Source of the DNA: Novosphingobium cyanobacteriorum
Lineage (GTDB): Bacteria; Pseudomonadota; Alphaproteobacteria; Sphingomonadales; Sphingomonadaceae
Length of the DNA: 64,000 nucleotides
Assembly (NCBI RefSeq): GCF_029436685.1
Contig: NZ_JAROCY010000003.1
Coordinates: forward strand, 1-64,000
Direction of reading: 5' to 3'
The translations under genes were made by a program, and so were the position numbers. This document shows, one piece after another, positions 50,280 to 59,180 of this stretch. Position 1 is the first letter of the stretch; each line of letters starts with the position of its first letter. The notes under the pieces are model-generated. The model saw only the letters and a list, made by a program, of their open reading frames with translations, was not told the DNA's origin and did not search any database.

Positions 50280-51527
50280 ATGCCCGAAGCACTGATCATC
50301 GACGCCGTCCGCACCCCGCGAGGAATCGGCAAGCCCGGCAAGGGCGCGCTTTCCCATCTTCACCCGCAGCAACTGGCTGCAACGGTGCTGAAGGCGCTGA
50401 AGGACCGCAACAACCTCGACACCAGCACGGTGGACGACATCATCTGGTCCACGTCGGCGCAAGTGGGCAAGCAGGGGGGCGACCTGGGCCGCATGGCCGC
50501 ACTGGCCGCCGGCTACGACATTTCCGCGAGCGGCGTGACGCTCGACCGGTTCTGCGGCGGCGGCATCACCTCGGTCAACCTTGCCTGCGCCAGCGTGATG
50601 AGCGGGATGGAGGATTGCGTGATCGCCGGCGGTGCCGAATCGATGAGCTTCACGACCGCGTACGGGGCCGAGCAGGCCAATGCCGGGATAAAGCAGCTTG
50701 GCATGGGTTCGGGCAATATGGCGCTCGATGCAATCCACCCGCAATCGCACCAAGGGGTGTGCGGTGATGCAATTGCTGCCCGCGAAGGCATCACGCGCGA
50801 GGAACTGGATGCGCTGGCGCTGGTGAGCCAGGAGCGCGCCGATCGCGCGATCCGCGAAGGGCGCTTCGACAAGTCGGTGGTGCCGGTCTACAACGAAGAC
50901 GGCACGGTGGCGCTGGATCGCGAGGAGTTTCCGCGGCCCGAGACGACAGCCGAAGGCCTTGCCGGCCTGCGGGCCAGCTTTGACTCGATTGCCGACTTCG
51001 ACCTGGGCGGCACCACGTTTCGCAAGCAGATCCAGCGCCGTTATCCCGAGCTGGAATGGAAGGGCGTCCACCATGCGGGCAATTCGTCCGGCGTGGTCGA
51101 TGGCGCGGCTGCGATACTCGTCGTCTCGCCCGCCTATGCCGAAAAGCATGGCCTGAAGCCACGCGCCCGGATCGTGGCCTATGCCAACCAGGGTGATGAT
51201 CCCACGCTGATGCTCAACGCGCCGGTTCCGGCGGCCCGGAAGGTGCTGGAGAAGGCAGGCCTTCAGGTGGAAGATATTGACCTGTGGGAAATCAACGAGG
51301 CCTTTGCCGTGGTGGCGGAAAAGTTCATCCGTGACCTCAAGCTCGATCGGGACAAGGTGAACGTGAACGGAGGCGCGATGGCTCTGGGCCACCCGATCGG
51401 TGCGACGGGATCAATCCTGATCGGCACGGTGCTCGACGAACTGGAGCGTACGGGCGGCCGCTATGGCCTCGTCACCATGTGCGCCGCTGGCGGCATGGCC
51501 CCGGCTATCGTGATCGAGCGCATCTGA
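50280..51527 (+). CDS. Acetyl-CoA C-acyltransferase (thiolase)
   Basis: A 415-residue thiolase that condenses or cleaves 3-ketoacyl-CoA. The nucleophilic Cys92 (DRFCGGG), the NEAF motif, GHPIGATG and the final Cys in MCAAGGMA are intact. The ATG at 50280 has GGAGG eight bases upstream. It is not followed by a hydratase or dehydrogenase gene, so beta-oxidation versus biosynthetic use is open. The operator-like palindrome upstream suggests acyl-CoA-responsive repression. Confidence 0.93.
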   Translation: MPEALIIDAVRTPRGIGKPGKGALSHLHPQQLAATVLKALKDRNNLDTSTVDDIIWSTSAQVGKQGGDLGRMAALAAGYDISASGVTLDRFCGGGITSVNLACASVMSGMEDCVIAGGAESMSFTTAYGAEQANAGIKQLGMGSGNMALDAIHPQSHQGVCGDAIAAREGITREELDALALVSQERADRAIREGRFDKSVVPVYNEDGTVALDREEFPRPETTAEGLAGLRASFDSIADFDLGGTTFRKQIQRRYPELEWKGVHHAGNSSGVVDGAAAILVVSPAYAEKHGLKPRARIVAYANQGDDPTLMLNAPVPAARKVLEKAGLQVEDIDLWEINEAFAVVAEKFIRDLKLDRDKVNVNGGAMALGHPIGATGSILIGTVLDELERTGGRYGLVTMCAAGGMAPAIVIERI

Positions 51528-51540
51528 CGCCAATCCAAGA

Positions 51541-51569
51541 CCGAACCGGCAGGATGCCTGCCGGTTCGG
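51541..51569 (+). terminator. Terminator behind the thiolase gene
   Basis: A perfect thirteen-base stem: CCGAACCGGCAGG (51541-51553), ATG loop, CCTGCCGGTTCGG (51557-51569), 14 bases behind the stop. The tail (TCAATT) is weak in T. Confidence 0.75.
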
Positions 51570-51620
51570 TCAATTACGCGGTTGCAACAGAAACCGGCTG
51601 CGGGCAAAAGCCATCCGACG

Positions 51621-52622
51621 ATGACCGGCCTGCCGCGCACCCTGTTCATGCCGATACGCGGTCGCCTTGCCGGCTATGGCGTGGCAATCGCCCTGTTCCT
51701 GCTGGGCTTCGGCGTACGCTATGCGTTCGATCCGATGTTCCCGCCGGGTTTCCCGTTCCTGACGTTCTTCCCGGTGGTGATCCTTTCGACCTTCCTTGCG
51801 GGGCGCGGTCCTGGGGTGCTTTGCGGGGTATTGAGCGGTTTCGCCGCGCTCTATTTCTTCATTCCCCCCAAGCACACGTTCCTGATCGATGGCCAACGTG
51901 CAACGGCGATGGGCTTCTACGCCTTTGTCGTGGTGGTCGACGTTCTGCTGATCGACGGGCTGATGAAGCGCCAGCGGCAGCTGGAGGAAAGCGAGGCACG
52001 ACTGGCGGCGATGGGCGATTACCAGGCCCTGCTGTTCAAGGAACTGCAGCACCGCGTGGCCAACAACCTTGCCAGCGTGGCTTCCATGCTGCGGTTGAAG
52101 CGGCGGCAGATAGAGCGCGACCCCTCGCTGGCGCTGGAAATGATCGACCGTGCCGATGCACGGATCGAGCTGATGGGCCGCATCCACCGCCAGCTTTACG
52201 ATCCGCTGGCGCGCGAGCTCTCCGTGCGGGAACAGATCGAGCAGGTTGTGCTGCAGACGCGTGAGGTCACGGCGCGAGGGCCTGTTTCCTGCGATATTCG
52301 CATAGCGCCGATCAAGCTGGAAACAGGGCGGCTGATGACGCTGGTGCTGCTGATCAGCGAAATCCTGACCAACAGTTTCAAGCATGCCTTTGATGGGCAC
52401 GAGGATGCGCGCGTGCTGGTGGAACTGGCCGACGACGCACAAGGCAATCTGCGCCTGACAGTGGCCGACAATGGCAGGGGCCTGGGCGAGGCGCCCGTTG
52501 GCGCCGCAGCACGTGGCCTTGGCACCGCGATCATCCGGGGCTTCGTATCGCAGCTCAACGGCCGGATGACCGTGGACGGTGACGGCGGAGTGACCACCGT
52601 GGTGACCTTCTCCGCCGGTTGA
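51621..52622 (+). CDS. Membrane histidine kinase (DUF4118-HisKA_2)
   Basis: A 333-residue sensor kinase. Residues about 15-112 form four membrane segments of the DUF4118 type, including FPFLTFFPVVILSTFLAG and FIPPKHTF. The kinase core is HisKA_2: His144 in FKELQHRVANNLASVASML, then LLISEILTNSFKHAF (N-box) and VADNGRGLG (G1). No response regulator is adjacent. The ATG at 51621 is used; a TTG at 51582 is in frame. Possible role in general stress signalling, by family analogy. Confidence 0.87.
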   Translation: MTGLPRTLFMPIRGRLAGYGVAIALFLLGFGVRYAFDPMFPPGFPFLTFFPVVILSTFLAGRGPGVLCGVLSGFAALYFFIPPKHTFLIDGQRATAMGFYAFVVVVDVLLIDGLMKRQRQLEESEARLAAMGDYQALLFKELQHRVANNLASVASMLRLKRRQIERDPSLALEMIDRADARIELMGRIHRQLYDPLARELSVREQIEQVVLQTREVTARGPVSCDIRIAPIKLETGRLMTLVLLISEILTNSFKHAFDGHEDARVLVELADDAQGNLRLTVADNGRGLGEAPVGAAARGLGTAIIRGFVSQLNGRMTVDGDGGVTTVVTFSAG

Positions 52623-52626
52623 CCGG

Positions 52627-53943
52627 TCAGGGTGCCAGCGAGCCTGGCTCGTTGGCCACGATCTTCAGCACTTCGGTCCACGCCTGTACGTTCTGTTCCA
52701 GCTGCGCCGGGTCGATCTTGTCCAGCGTATCGTCCGGTGTGTGGTGCAGGTCGAAGTAGCGCGTGCCATCCTGGTTGAGATCGACCACGGCCAGCTTCTG
52801 CGCCGCGATGATCGGTTCAACATCGGTGCCGCCCTCCACCTCGCTGCTGCGGCTGGGCACGATGCCCATGGGATTGAGCGCAGCGACGATACGCTGGCCC
52901 ACCGCAGGCGCGATGCGCATGCCCACCCGCCACACGCGGTCCGCGCCGAAATCGCTCTCCATCGCCAGCGCGTGGGGTTCGGCGACGTGCGCCCTGGCAT
53001 AGGCATCGCCCCCGAAGCCGCCCAGTTCCTCGCTGCCCGCCCACAGCACGCGGATGGTGCGCAGCGCCTGCCCCCCCGCCTGCGCGCGCAGGGCGGCGGC
53101 GGTGACAATGGCGCAGCCCGCGCCATCGTCTATCGCGCCAGTGCCAAGGTCCCAGCTGTCGAGATGGCAGCCAACAAGGATCGGCGGCAGCGAAGGGTCG
53201 CGGCCGGGCAGTTCACCCACCACGTTGCCCGAAGGGAGGCCATCCACCGTCTTGCCAGTGAGGGCAAGGACCACGCGCAGCGGCTTGCCCAGCGCGGCCA
53301 GCCGGGCGACGAGTTCCGCATCAGGCACCGACACCGCGCCCGCCGGGATCGGCGCGGCACCCTGCGGCCAGTTGGTGGCACCGGTATGAGGATTGCGGTG
53401 ATGATCGGTGCCGGCTGAGCGGATCAGTACGCCGATCGCGCCCTTTGACGCGGCGATTGCCGGCCCCTGCCGGCGCACATTGCCATAGGGACCATAGCCA
53501 GCCCCATCCTGCGCCGGCATCATGGCGTGGTCGATGAAGGCGAGCTTGCCCTTGAACGAACCAGCGGGCGCAGCCTTCAGCGCATCGAGCGTGGCGAAGT
53601 AGACCAGTTCACCTTCCACTCCCTTGTCCGGCGTGGCGCCGCTGAAACCCAGCGCGCTGACCGCCAGGCGTTGCGGCACTGGAGCCGTGATCATCGCGCT
53701 GTCGGTCCCGCGGACATAGCCACGGATGGTGAACGGTTCGGCCCGCACATTGCGAAAGCCTAGCGCCTTCAGCTTTTCCACGCTCCACGCGCGGGCCCGC
53801 GCCTCGGCCTCGCTGCCGGCAAGGCGCGGGCCTACTTCGGTGGTAAGGCCCGAAACGATATCCCACGCCGTGCCGTCGGTGGCATGGGCAGTGATGGGCA
53901 GAAGCGCGGCGAGCGCGGCGAACGAGCGACGGATTGGTTTCAT
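52627..53943 (-). CDS. M28 family zinc peptidase with PA domain
   Basis: A 438-residue exported aminopeptidase-like enzyme. Signal peptide about 1-21 (ending ITAHA before TDGTA). A PA insert (about 110-215) precedes the metallopeptidase core with GCHLDSWDLGTGAIDDGAG (His and Asp ligands), WAGSEELGGFGG (catalytic Glu), AMESDFGADRV and the late DLHHTPDDTLDK (His ligand). It probably trims peptides in the periplasm. Convergent with the kinase gene, gap four bases. Confidence 0.9.
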   Translation of the reverse strand: MKPIRRSFAALAALLPITAHATDGTAWDIVSGLTTEVGPRLAGSEAEARARAWSVEKLKALGFRNVRAEPFTIRGYVRGTDSAMITAPVPQRLAVSALGFSGATPDKGVEGELVYFATLDALKAAPAGSFKGKLAFIDHAMMPAQDGAGYGPYGNVRRQGPAIAASKGAIGVLIRSAGTDHHRNPHTGATNWPQGAAPIPAGAVSVPDAELVARLAALGKPLRVVLALTGKTVDGLPSGNVVGELPGRDPSLPPILVGCHLDSWDLGTGAIDDGAGCAIVTAAALRAQAGGQALRTIRVLWAGSEELGGFGGDAYARAHVAEPHALAMESDFGADRVWRVGMRIAPAVGQRIVAALNPMGIVPSRSSEVEGGTDVEPIIAAQKLAVVDLNQDGTRYFDLHHTPDDTLDKIDPAQLEQNVQAWTEVLKIVANEPGSLAP

Positions 53944-53983
53944 CCGTTCCTAGTGCCGGGCCAGGGCCGGCGCATCAAGCGCT

Positions 53984-55177
53984 TTACAGCACAAAGTCCG
54001 AAGCTTGCAGCGCGATCACGCCGGACAGGCGGATCGTGATGTCAGCCAGGCCGTCGCCGTTGGAATCCAACTGCACGAAGGTGTTGCGCGCAGTGTGATC
54101 GACGCGCAGTTCTCCGGGCACGCCATGGAACACCGCATCGCCGATCCAATTGAAGGCATCGTTGGTGCCCTTGTTGGTCGCATCGGCATCCACCCCGGAA
54201 ACATCGATGCGATCGCCCTCGGCGCGGCTGAAATCGTAGATGGTGTCACGCGCGGGGTAAGCGCGGTCCCAATCGTCGAACAGGAAAGTGTCGGCCCCCG
54301 CTCCGCCGAAGAGCTTGTCCGCGCCAAGGCCGCCACGCAGGCGATCGGCCCCGCCCATGCCCTTGATGACGTCGGCGCCGTCCCGCCCTTGCAGGGTGTT
54401 GGCCCCCTCATTGCCCACCAAGAGGTTGTTGCGATAGTTGCCGGTGCCGTCGATGTCGGCAGTCCCGAGCAGCTTCAGGACTTCGACATACATTCCCGAG
54501 CTGCCATTGCCCAAGCTGTAGGACGCCGTGGAGAAGACCTGATCGTACCCGCCCTGATCACGGTAATCGTCGTCCTGCGGATCATTTTCCTGCACGTGGT
54601 CGAGCGGATCGTCGACATAATATCGGTCATTGCCGGCGCCACCGTCGAGAAAATCAACGCCCGCGCCGCCATAGAGCCGGTCGTTCCCTTCGCCGCCCTG
54701 CAGCCAATCGTTGCCACCGTTGCCAAAGAGCACGTCGTTGCCGCCATATCCCTTGGCGACATCGCGCTCGTTCGAGAGCCGAAGCACGTCGTTGGCCGAG
54801 AACATGCTCGCCATTGCCCCGACGACCTGCAGATACGTGCCTGACGTGACGGCGGCCTGCACCGCGGGCAGATCGACCGAAAGACCCGTGATCGCCCAGT
54901 CCAGCCGCGCAAAGGAATCGCCTGCCCCGGCGCCCCGCAGGATGGCCGTCAGCGTACCCGTTTCAGCGGTCCCATCGACCCTGAACGAGAAGCCAGAGCC
55001 AGCAAAGGCCGACATGGGCCTTTCCCCCTCGCCCGGCGTGTTGACCACGACTGCACGCTTGAAGGTAAACAGCCCGAAGACCGGGTCCCGCAGAAGTCGC
55101 CCGTCGGAAAAATCATAAAGTGCGGGATCGGTTAATTGCGCAATGTCGAATGCAGATTGAGCGGATACGAAGGCCAT
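53984..55177 (-). CDS. RTX-type calcium-binding secreted protein
   Basis: A 397-residue protein without an N-terminal signal peptide. Residues about 130-175 and 255-295 carry two blocks of GGxGxD nonapeptides (for example GGNDWLQGGEGNDRLYGGAG and GADRLRGGLGADKLFGG) that bind calcium outside the cell. The C-terminus is short and hydrophobic (ALQASDFVL), as in type I secretion signals. The first 125 residues are not recognised. No type I secretion genes are adjacent. An inverted repeat lies just upstream. Confidence 0.85.
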   Translation of the reverse strand: MAFVSAQSAFDIAQLTDPALYDFSDGRLLRDPVFGLFTFKRAVVVNTPGEGERPMSAFAGSGFSFRVDGTAETGTLTAILRGAGAGDSFARLDWAITGLSVDLPAVQAAVTSGTYLQVVGAMASMFSANDVLRLSNERDVAKGYGGNDVLFGNGGNDWLQGGEGNDRLYGGAGVDFLDGGAGNDRYYVDDPLDHVQENDPQDDDYRDQGGYDQVFSTASYSLGNGSSGMYVEVLKLLGTADIDGTGNYRNNLLVGNEGANTLQGRDGADVIKGMGGADRLRGGLGADKLFGGAGADTFLFDDWDRAYPARDTIYDFSRAEGDRIDVSGVDADATNKGTNDAFNWIGDAVFHGVPGELRVDHTARNTFVQLDSNGDGLADITIRLSGVIALQASDFVL

Positions 55178-55193
55178 TGCGCCGACTCCAGAG

Positions 55194-55217
55194 GATATAA
55201 GTATTATTGCTTATATC
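55194..55217. promoter_or_regulatory. Inverted repeat upstream of the RTX gene
   Basis: GATATAAG (55194-55201) and CTTATATC (55210-55217) form a perfect eight-base inverted repeat with an eight-base A+T-rich spacer, 17 bases before the RTX start. It could be an operator or a 5'-leader hairpin. Confidence 0.45.
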
Positions 55218-55327
55218 GTCTCCGATATCCACCTTGGCGGCCTCCGCACCGCGCCACGCTTGCTCCGCCGCCCGCGCCCCTGTAGAGCGCGCGGCAACAC
55301 TTTCGCCATACCGACCAAGGACCCAAC

Positions 55328-57007
55328 ATGGCTGCCCAGTATGCCTACGTCATGAAGAACATGACGAAGACTTTCCCCGGCGCGCAGAAGCCGGTGCTCA
55401 ACAACATCAGCCTACAGTTCTACCAAGGCGCGAAGATCGGCATCGTCGGTCCGAACGGCGCGGGCAAATCGACCCTGATCAAGATCATGGCGGGCATCGA
55501 CAAGGACTTTACCGGCGAAGCATGGCCGGGCGAGAACATCACGGTCGGCTATCTGGAGCAGGAGCCGCAGCTCGACAACAGCAAGACCGTTCTGGAAAAC
55601 GTGAAAGACGGTGCGCGCGAAACCGCCGACCTCGTCGACCGGTTCAACGAGATTTCCAACATCATGGCCGATCCGCCGGAAGACGTCGATTTCGACGCTC
55701 TGATGGAGGAAATGGGCGAGCTGCAGGGCAAGATCGACGCGGTCGACGGCTGGACGCTGGACAACCAGCTGGAAATCGCGATGGAAGCGCTGCGCTGCCC
55801 GCCGGGTGACTGGCCGGTGGACAGCCTTTCGGGCGGTGAAAAGCGTCGTATCGCGCTCACACGCCTGCTCATCCAGAAGCCTTCGATCCTGCTGCTGGAC
55901 GAACCCACCAACCACCTTGACGCCGAATCCGTCGAATGGCTTGAACACCATCTGAAGGAATATGCCGGTGCGGTGCTGATGATCACCCACGACCGCTACT
56001 TCCTCGACAACGTGGTGGGCTGGATCCTCGAACTCGATCGGGGCAAGTACTTCCCCTACGAAGGCAACTATTCCACCTACCTGGAAACCAAGGCCAAGCG
56101 CATGGCCCAGGAAGAGCGCGAGGAAAGCGGCAAGCAGAAGGCGCTGGCCCGCGAACTCGAGTGGATCCGCCAGACCCCGGCCGCGCGCCAGACCAAGAGC
56201 AAGGCGCGTATCCGCAAGTTCGAGGAACTGCAGAACGCGCAGGACAATCGCCCGGTGGGCAAGGCACAGATCGTCATCCAGGTGCCAGAGCGCCTTGGCG
56301 GAAAGGTGATCGAGGCCAAGAACATCACCAAGGCCTATGGCGACAAGCTGCTGTTCGAAGACCTTTCGTTCATCCTGCCCCCGGGCGGCATCGTGGGCGT
56401 CATCGGTCCGAACGGCGCGGGCAAGTCCACCCTGTTCAAGATCCTGACCGGCAAGGAAACGCCCGACAGCGGTTCGATCGAGATCGGGTCGACCGTCCAC
56501 CTCGGCTATGTCGACCAGAGCCGCGATGACCTCGACCCGAAGAAGAACGTGTGGGAGGAGATCTCCGACGGGCTCGACTACATGAAGGTCAACGGCCAGG
56601 ACATGAGCACGCGTGCCTATGTCGGCGCGTTCAACTTCAAGGGCCCGGACCAGCAGAAGAACGTCGGCAAGCTTTCGGGCGGTGAACGCAATCGCGTGCA
56701 CATGGCCAAGATGCTGAAGCAGGGCGGCAACGTGCTGCTGCTCGACGAACCGACCAACGACCTCGACGTTGAAACGCTGGCCGCCCTGGAAGACGCGATC
56801 GAAAACTTCGCGGGCTGCGCCGTGGTGATCAGCCACGACCGCTTCTTCCTCGATCGCCTCGCCACCCACATCCTGGCGTTTGAAGGCAACAGCCATGTTG
56901 AATGGTTCGAAGGCAACTTTGCCGCCTATGAAGAAGACAAGCGCCGTCGCCTTGGCGATGCCGCGGATCGTCCGACCAGGCTCGCCTACAAGAAGTTGAC
57001 CCGCTAA
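55328..57007 (+). CDS. ettA: Energy-dependent translational throttle protein EttA (ABC-F)
   Basis: A 559-residue ABC-F ATPase that binds the ribosomal E site and gates translation by ATP/ADP ratio. Two ABC domains have Walker A GPNGAGKST (about 40 and 358), signatures LSGGEKRR and LSGGERNR, and Walker B LLLDEPTNHLD and LLLDEPTNDLD. The arm and linker are those of EttA (YVMKNMTKTFPG start; WIRQTPAARQTKSKARI linker). AAGGA precedes the ATG. A strong terminator follows. Confidence 0.97.
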   Translation: MAAQYAYVMKNMTKTFPGAQKPVLNNISLQFYQGAKIGIVGPNGAGKSTLIKIMAGIDKDFTGEAWPGENITVGYLEQEPQLDNSKTVLENVKDGARETADLVDRFNEISNIMADPPEDVDFDALMEEMGELQGKIDAVDGWTLDNQLEIAMEALRCPPGDWPVDSLSGGEKRRIALTRLLIQKPSILLLDEPTNHLDAESVEWLEHHLKEYAGAVLMITHDRYFLDNVVGWILELDRGKYFPYEGNYSTYLETKAKRMAQEEREESGKQKALARELEWIRQTPAARQTKSKARIRKFEELQNAQDNRPVGKAQIVIQVPERLGGKVIEAKNITKAYGDKLLFEDLSFILPPGGIVGVIGPNGAGKSTLFKILTGKETPDSGSIEIGSTVHLGYVDQSRDDLDPKKNVWEEISDGLDYMKVNGQDMSTRAYVGAFNFKGPDQQKNVGKLSGGERNRVHMAKMLKQGGNVLLLDEPTNDLDVETLAALEDAIENFAGCAVVISHDRFFLDRLATHILAFEGNSHVEWFEGNFAAYEEDKRRRLGDAADRPTRLAYKKLTR

Positions 57008-57035
57008 GGCCGAAGCCGTTCACATTGCGACAGAA

Positions 57036-57076
57036 AGCGACCCGGAAAGGTACAGCCTTTCCGGGTCGCTTGCGTT
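57036..57076 (+). terminator. Terminator of ettA
   Basis: A perfect fifteen-base stem: AGCGACCCGGAAAGG (57036-57050), TACAG loop, CCTTTCCGGGTCGCT (57056-57070), then TGCGTTCT. Confidence 0.85.
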
Positions 57077-57220
57077 CTGGCTCGCAGAATTCCATTCAGA
57101 GAACCGTGCAGCAAGATTAACAAATGACGCTGGGTTGGTTCAGGACCGCGACAGCGCGACTCGGTTAGACCGGTGTCATACAAGGCGCGAATGAATCGCG
57201 GCCCCGTGAATCGGAGAGAC

Positions 57221-58264
57221 ATGGCCATGACTGCCAGGTCGACAATCAGGAAGGGCATGCTGGCGGCGCTGATCGCTGCAACCTCGCTTACCGCCATTCC
57301 GGCCACCGCAGTCGCGGCGCCCGGTTGGGAACGTCAGGACCGTGCCGAACGCGCTGATCGGGGTGACCGTGGCCAGCGTGGCGGCGGGTTCGAAAACCGC
57401 GGTGCGCAGATGCAGCAGCAACGGGATTGGGCGCGCCCTGCTCCGCAGGCGCGGATCGATGCGCAGCCGCGTACGCCGCGCGTGGACACACCGCGCCCGG
57501 ATTTCCAACGGCCTGACTTCCAGCGCCAGCAACCGGCATGGCAAGGCCGCTCCGGTGATGTGAGGGGCGATGCGCGGGCCGATGCCCGCCCGGATATACG
57601 CCGCGAAAATCGTCCGCCCGCTTGGCGTGCCGACAATCCCGATCGCCGCAACGATGGTCGCGACTGGAACCGTGATCGCAATCGCGACAACGCGCAGACC
57701 GCTTGGCGCAACGACCGTGATCGGGACCGTGACCGTGACCGTGCCCACGACCGCGATGGTGATCGCTGGAAGGGCAACAACGGCTGGAAGGGCAACAACG
57801 GTTGGCGCAGCAACGATGGGTGGCGCGGTGCCAACGGCTGGCGCAACCAGGATGGATGGCGCAACGACCGCGGCTGGCGCAGCAATGACGGCTGGCGGGG
57901 CGATCGCGGCTGGCGGGGCGATCGCGGCTGGCGGGGCGGCAATGACTATCGCCGGTGGAACAACCACGATTGGCGCAGGGACCGCCGCTATGACTGGTCA
58001 TCCTGGCGCAACAACCACCGCAATGTTTTCCGCGGCGGCTACTACTACGCCCCCTATCGCGGTTACTCCTACAGCCGGCTAAGCATCGGTTTCGTCCTCG
58101 GCTCCCCGTTCTACGCGGATCGCTACTGGATCTCTGATCCGTGGCAGTATCGCCTGCCGCCGGCTTACGGCCCCTACCGCTGGGTGCGATACTATGACGA
58201 CGTGATGCTGGTGGATACCTTCAGCGGCGAAGTGGTCGACGTGATCTACGATTTCTTCTGGTAG
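57221..58264 (+). CDS. RcnB-like exported protein with Trp-Arg-Gly repeats
   Basis: A 347-residue exported protein. Signal peptide about 1-34 (SLTAIPATAVA before APGWE). Residues about 40-190 are charged and disordered (Arg, Asp, Gln). Residues about 190-260 hold eight or so short repeats of the form (N/D)GWR or RGWRGD. The C-terminal 80 residues fit the RcnB family (GGYYYAPYRGYSYSRL, RWVRYYDDVMLVDTFSGEVVDVIYDFFW). RcnB of E. coli affects nickel/cobalt homeostasis; this function is not shown here. The ATG at 57221 follows GGAG. Confidence 0.8.
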   Translation: MAMTARSTIRKGMLAALIAATSLTAIPATAVAAPGWERQDRAERADRGDRGQRGGGFENRGAQMQQQRDWARPAPQARIDAQPRTPRVDTPRPDFQRPDFQRQQPAWQGRSGDVRGDARADARPDIRRENRPPAWRADNPDRRNDGRDWNRDRNRDNAQTAWRNDRDRDRDRDRAHDRDGDRWKGNNGWKGNNGWRSNDGWRGANGWRNQDGWRNDRGWRSNDGWRGDRGWRGDRGWRGGNDYRRWNNHDWRRDRRYDWSSWRNNHRNVFRGGYYYAPYRGYSYSRLSIGFVLGSPFYADRYWISDPWQYRLPPAYGPYRWVRYYDDVMLVDTFSGEVVDVIYDFFW

Positions 58265-58291
58265 GCGACCCGGGTAAAGTCAGGAATCCAG

Positions 58292-58330
58292 AGGCTCTTC
58301 GCCGGCACGGCTGGCGGAGAGCCTTCAGCA
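58292..58330 (+). terminator. Terminator of the RcnB-like gene
   Basis: AGGCTCTTCGCC (58292-58303) pairs with GGCGGAGAGCCT (58313-58324), with one G-T pair; TCAG follows. It is 27 bases behind the stop. Confidence 0.6.
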
Positions 58331-58362
58331 TAGCATGGAAGCGCCAGGCATTGCGCCTGGAT

Positions 58363-58374
58363 CGTAACGTTACG
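58363..58374. promoter_or_regulatory. CGTAACGTTACG palindrome
   Basis: A perfect twelve-base palindrome between the ends of two convergent genes, followed by TTTTCTC. The TAACGTTA core also occurs in the palindrome at 7313-7322. Function unknown. Confidence 0.3.
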
Positions 58375-58478
58375 TTTTCTCTATTTGGGTCCGCCAGACG
58401 AAATTTCTGAATTACTTGCAGGATCGCCCTGATCCATATCGCCGCGCAAAGCCTGCGCGGCGTGGCGGGACCCTTCGA

Positions 58479-58841
58479 TCAGGCTCCGTTGGCGATCGCC
58501 CGGAGCACTTCGAGCATTGTCTCGTGGCCCTTGTCGGTCAGCCGGACATAGCGCCTGCGCGCGTCCACCTTGTCTGCGGTGCGATAAACCAGTCCTTCGG
58601 TTTCCAACCGTGCTATCCAGCGCAGGATGGTGGTCGAGGGCACACCCGCTTCGATGCAAACGCTTGATACCTGCAGTTCGGCCCGGCTCAGGCGTGCGAT
58701 GTACAGGTCCAGCAGGATGTCCCACGCGGGTTCGCCGAACAGGCCCTTGATCCGTAATGCCGAATCTCGCCGGCGCCGCAGCGCGTAAAGCGACTTGGCA
58801 AGACGAAATGTCTCGGCCTCGATCTCCACGAAAGCTTCCAA
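58479..58841 (-). CDS. MarR-like winged-helix regulator, paralogue of the one at 6.2 kb
   Basis: A 120-residue DNA-binding protein, mostly a single winged-helix domain: LFGEPAWDILLDLYIA, CIEAGVPSTTILRWIARLETEGLV (recognition helix) and DARRRYVRLTDKG (wing). It shares these blocks with the regulator at 6176-6700 but lacks that protein's N-terminal extension. The TTG at 58841 is the start: AGGAGG lies nine bases upstream and no ATG fits. Target genes unknown. Confidence 0.82.
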   Translation of the reverse strand: MEAFVEIEAETFRLAKSLYALRRRRDSALRIKGLFGEPAWDILLDLYIARLSRAELQVSSVCIEAGVPSTTILRWIARLETEGLVYRTADKVDARRRYVRLTDKGHETMLEVLRAIANGA

Positions 58842-59180
58842 GAACGCGACCTCCTAGCGACCCCTGCGCGACGGACCCGACCCGAGAGCGGATTGTCCGG
58901 CATAACAGGTTTATCCACCTGCCGTATGCCAGTTCCCACCCGCCACTAAAGTAGTGGCCTCGTGCGACCTAGATCCACCGCAGTACGTGAACGTATTCCC
59001 CAACAGCTTTATTCACGGTATTTGGAAAGAATTAGCAATGGGTCAGGTCCGGATCGGACCAAAACAAATGGTACGATATCGGGACACATCTGCCCGATAT
59101 CTTTGGTTCCGACCTTTGCCGAAGGCCCCTCGCCTCCCCTCTTGCCCCCGATCGCGCCATGGGCCATGCCTGCAAGGACA
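58842..59180. other. Intergenic region, no gene seen
   Basis: These 339 bases separate divergent genes and hold no supported coding frame. They carry the promoter and Shine-Dalgarno for the minus-strand regulator at their left end, and a nine-base inverted repeat at 59075-59101 on the side of the oxygenase gene. Confidence 0.5.
59075..59101. promoter_or_regulatory. Inverted repeat upstream of the oxygenase gene
   Basis: GATATCGGG (59075-59083) and CCCGATATC (59093-59101) are perfectly complementary, nine bases apart, followed by TTTGG. It could be an operator or a weak terminator/attenuator. Confidence 0.45.
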
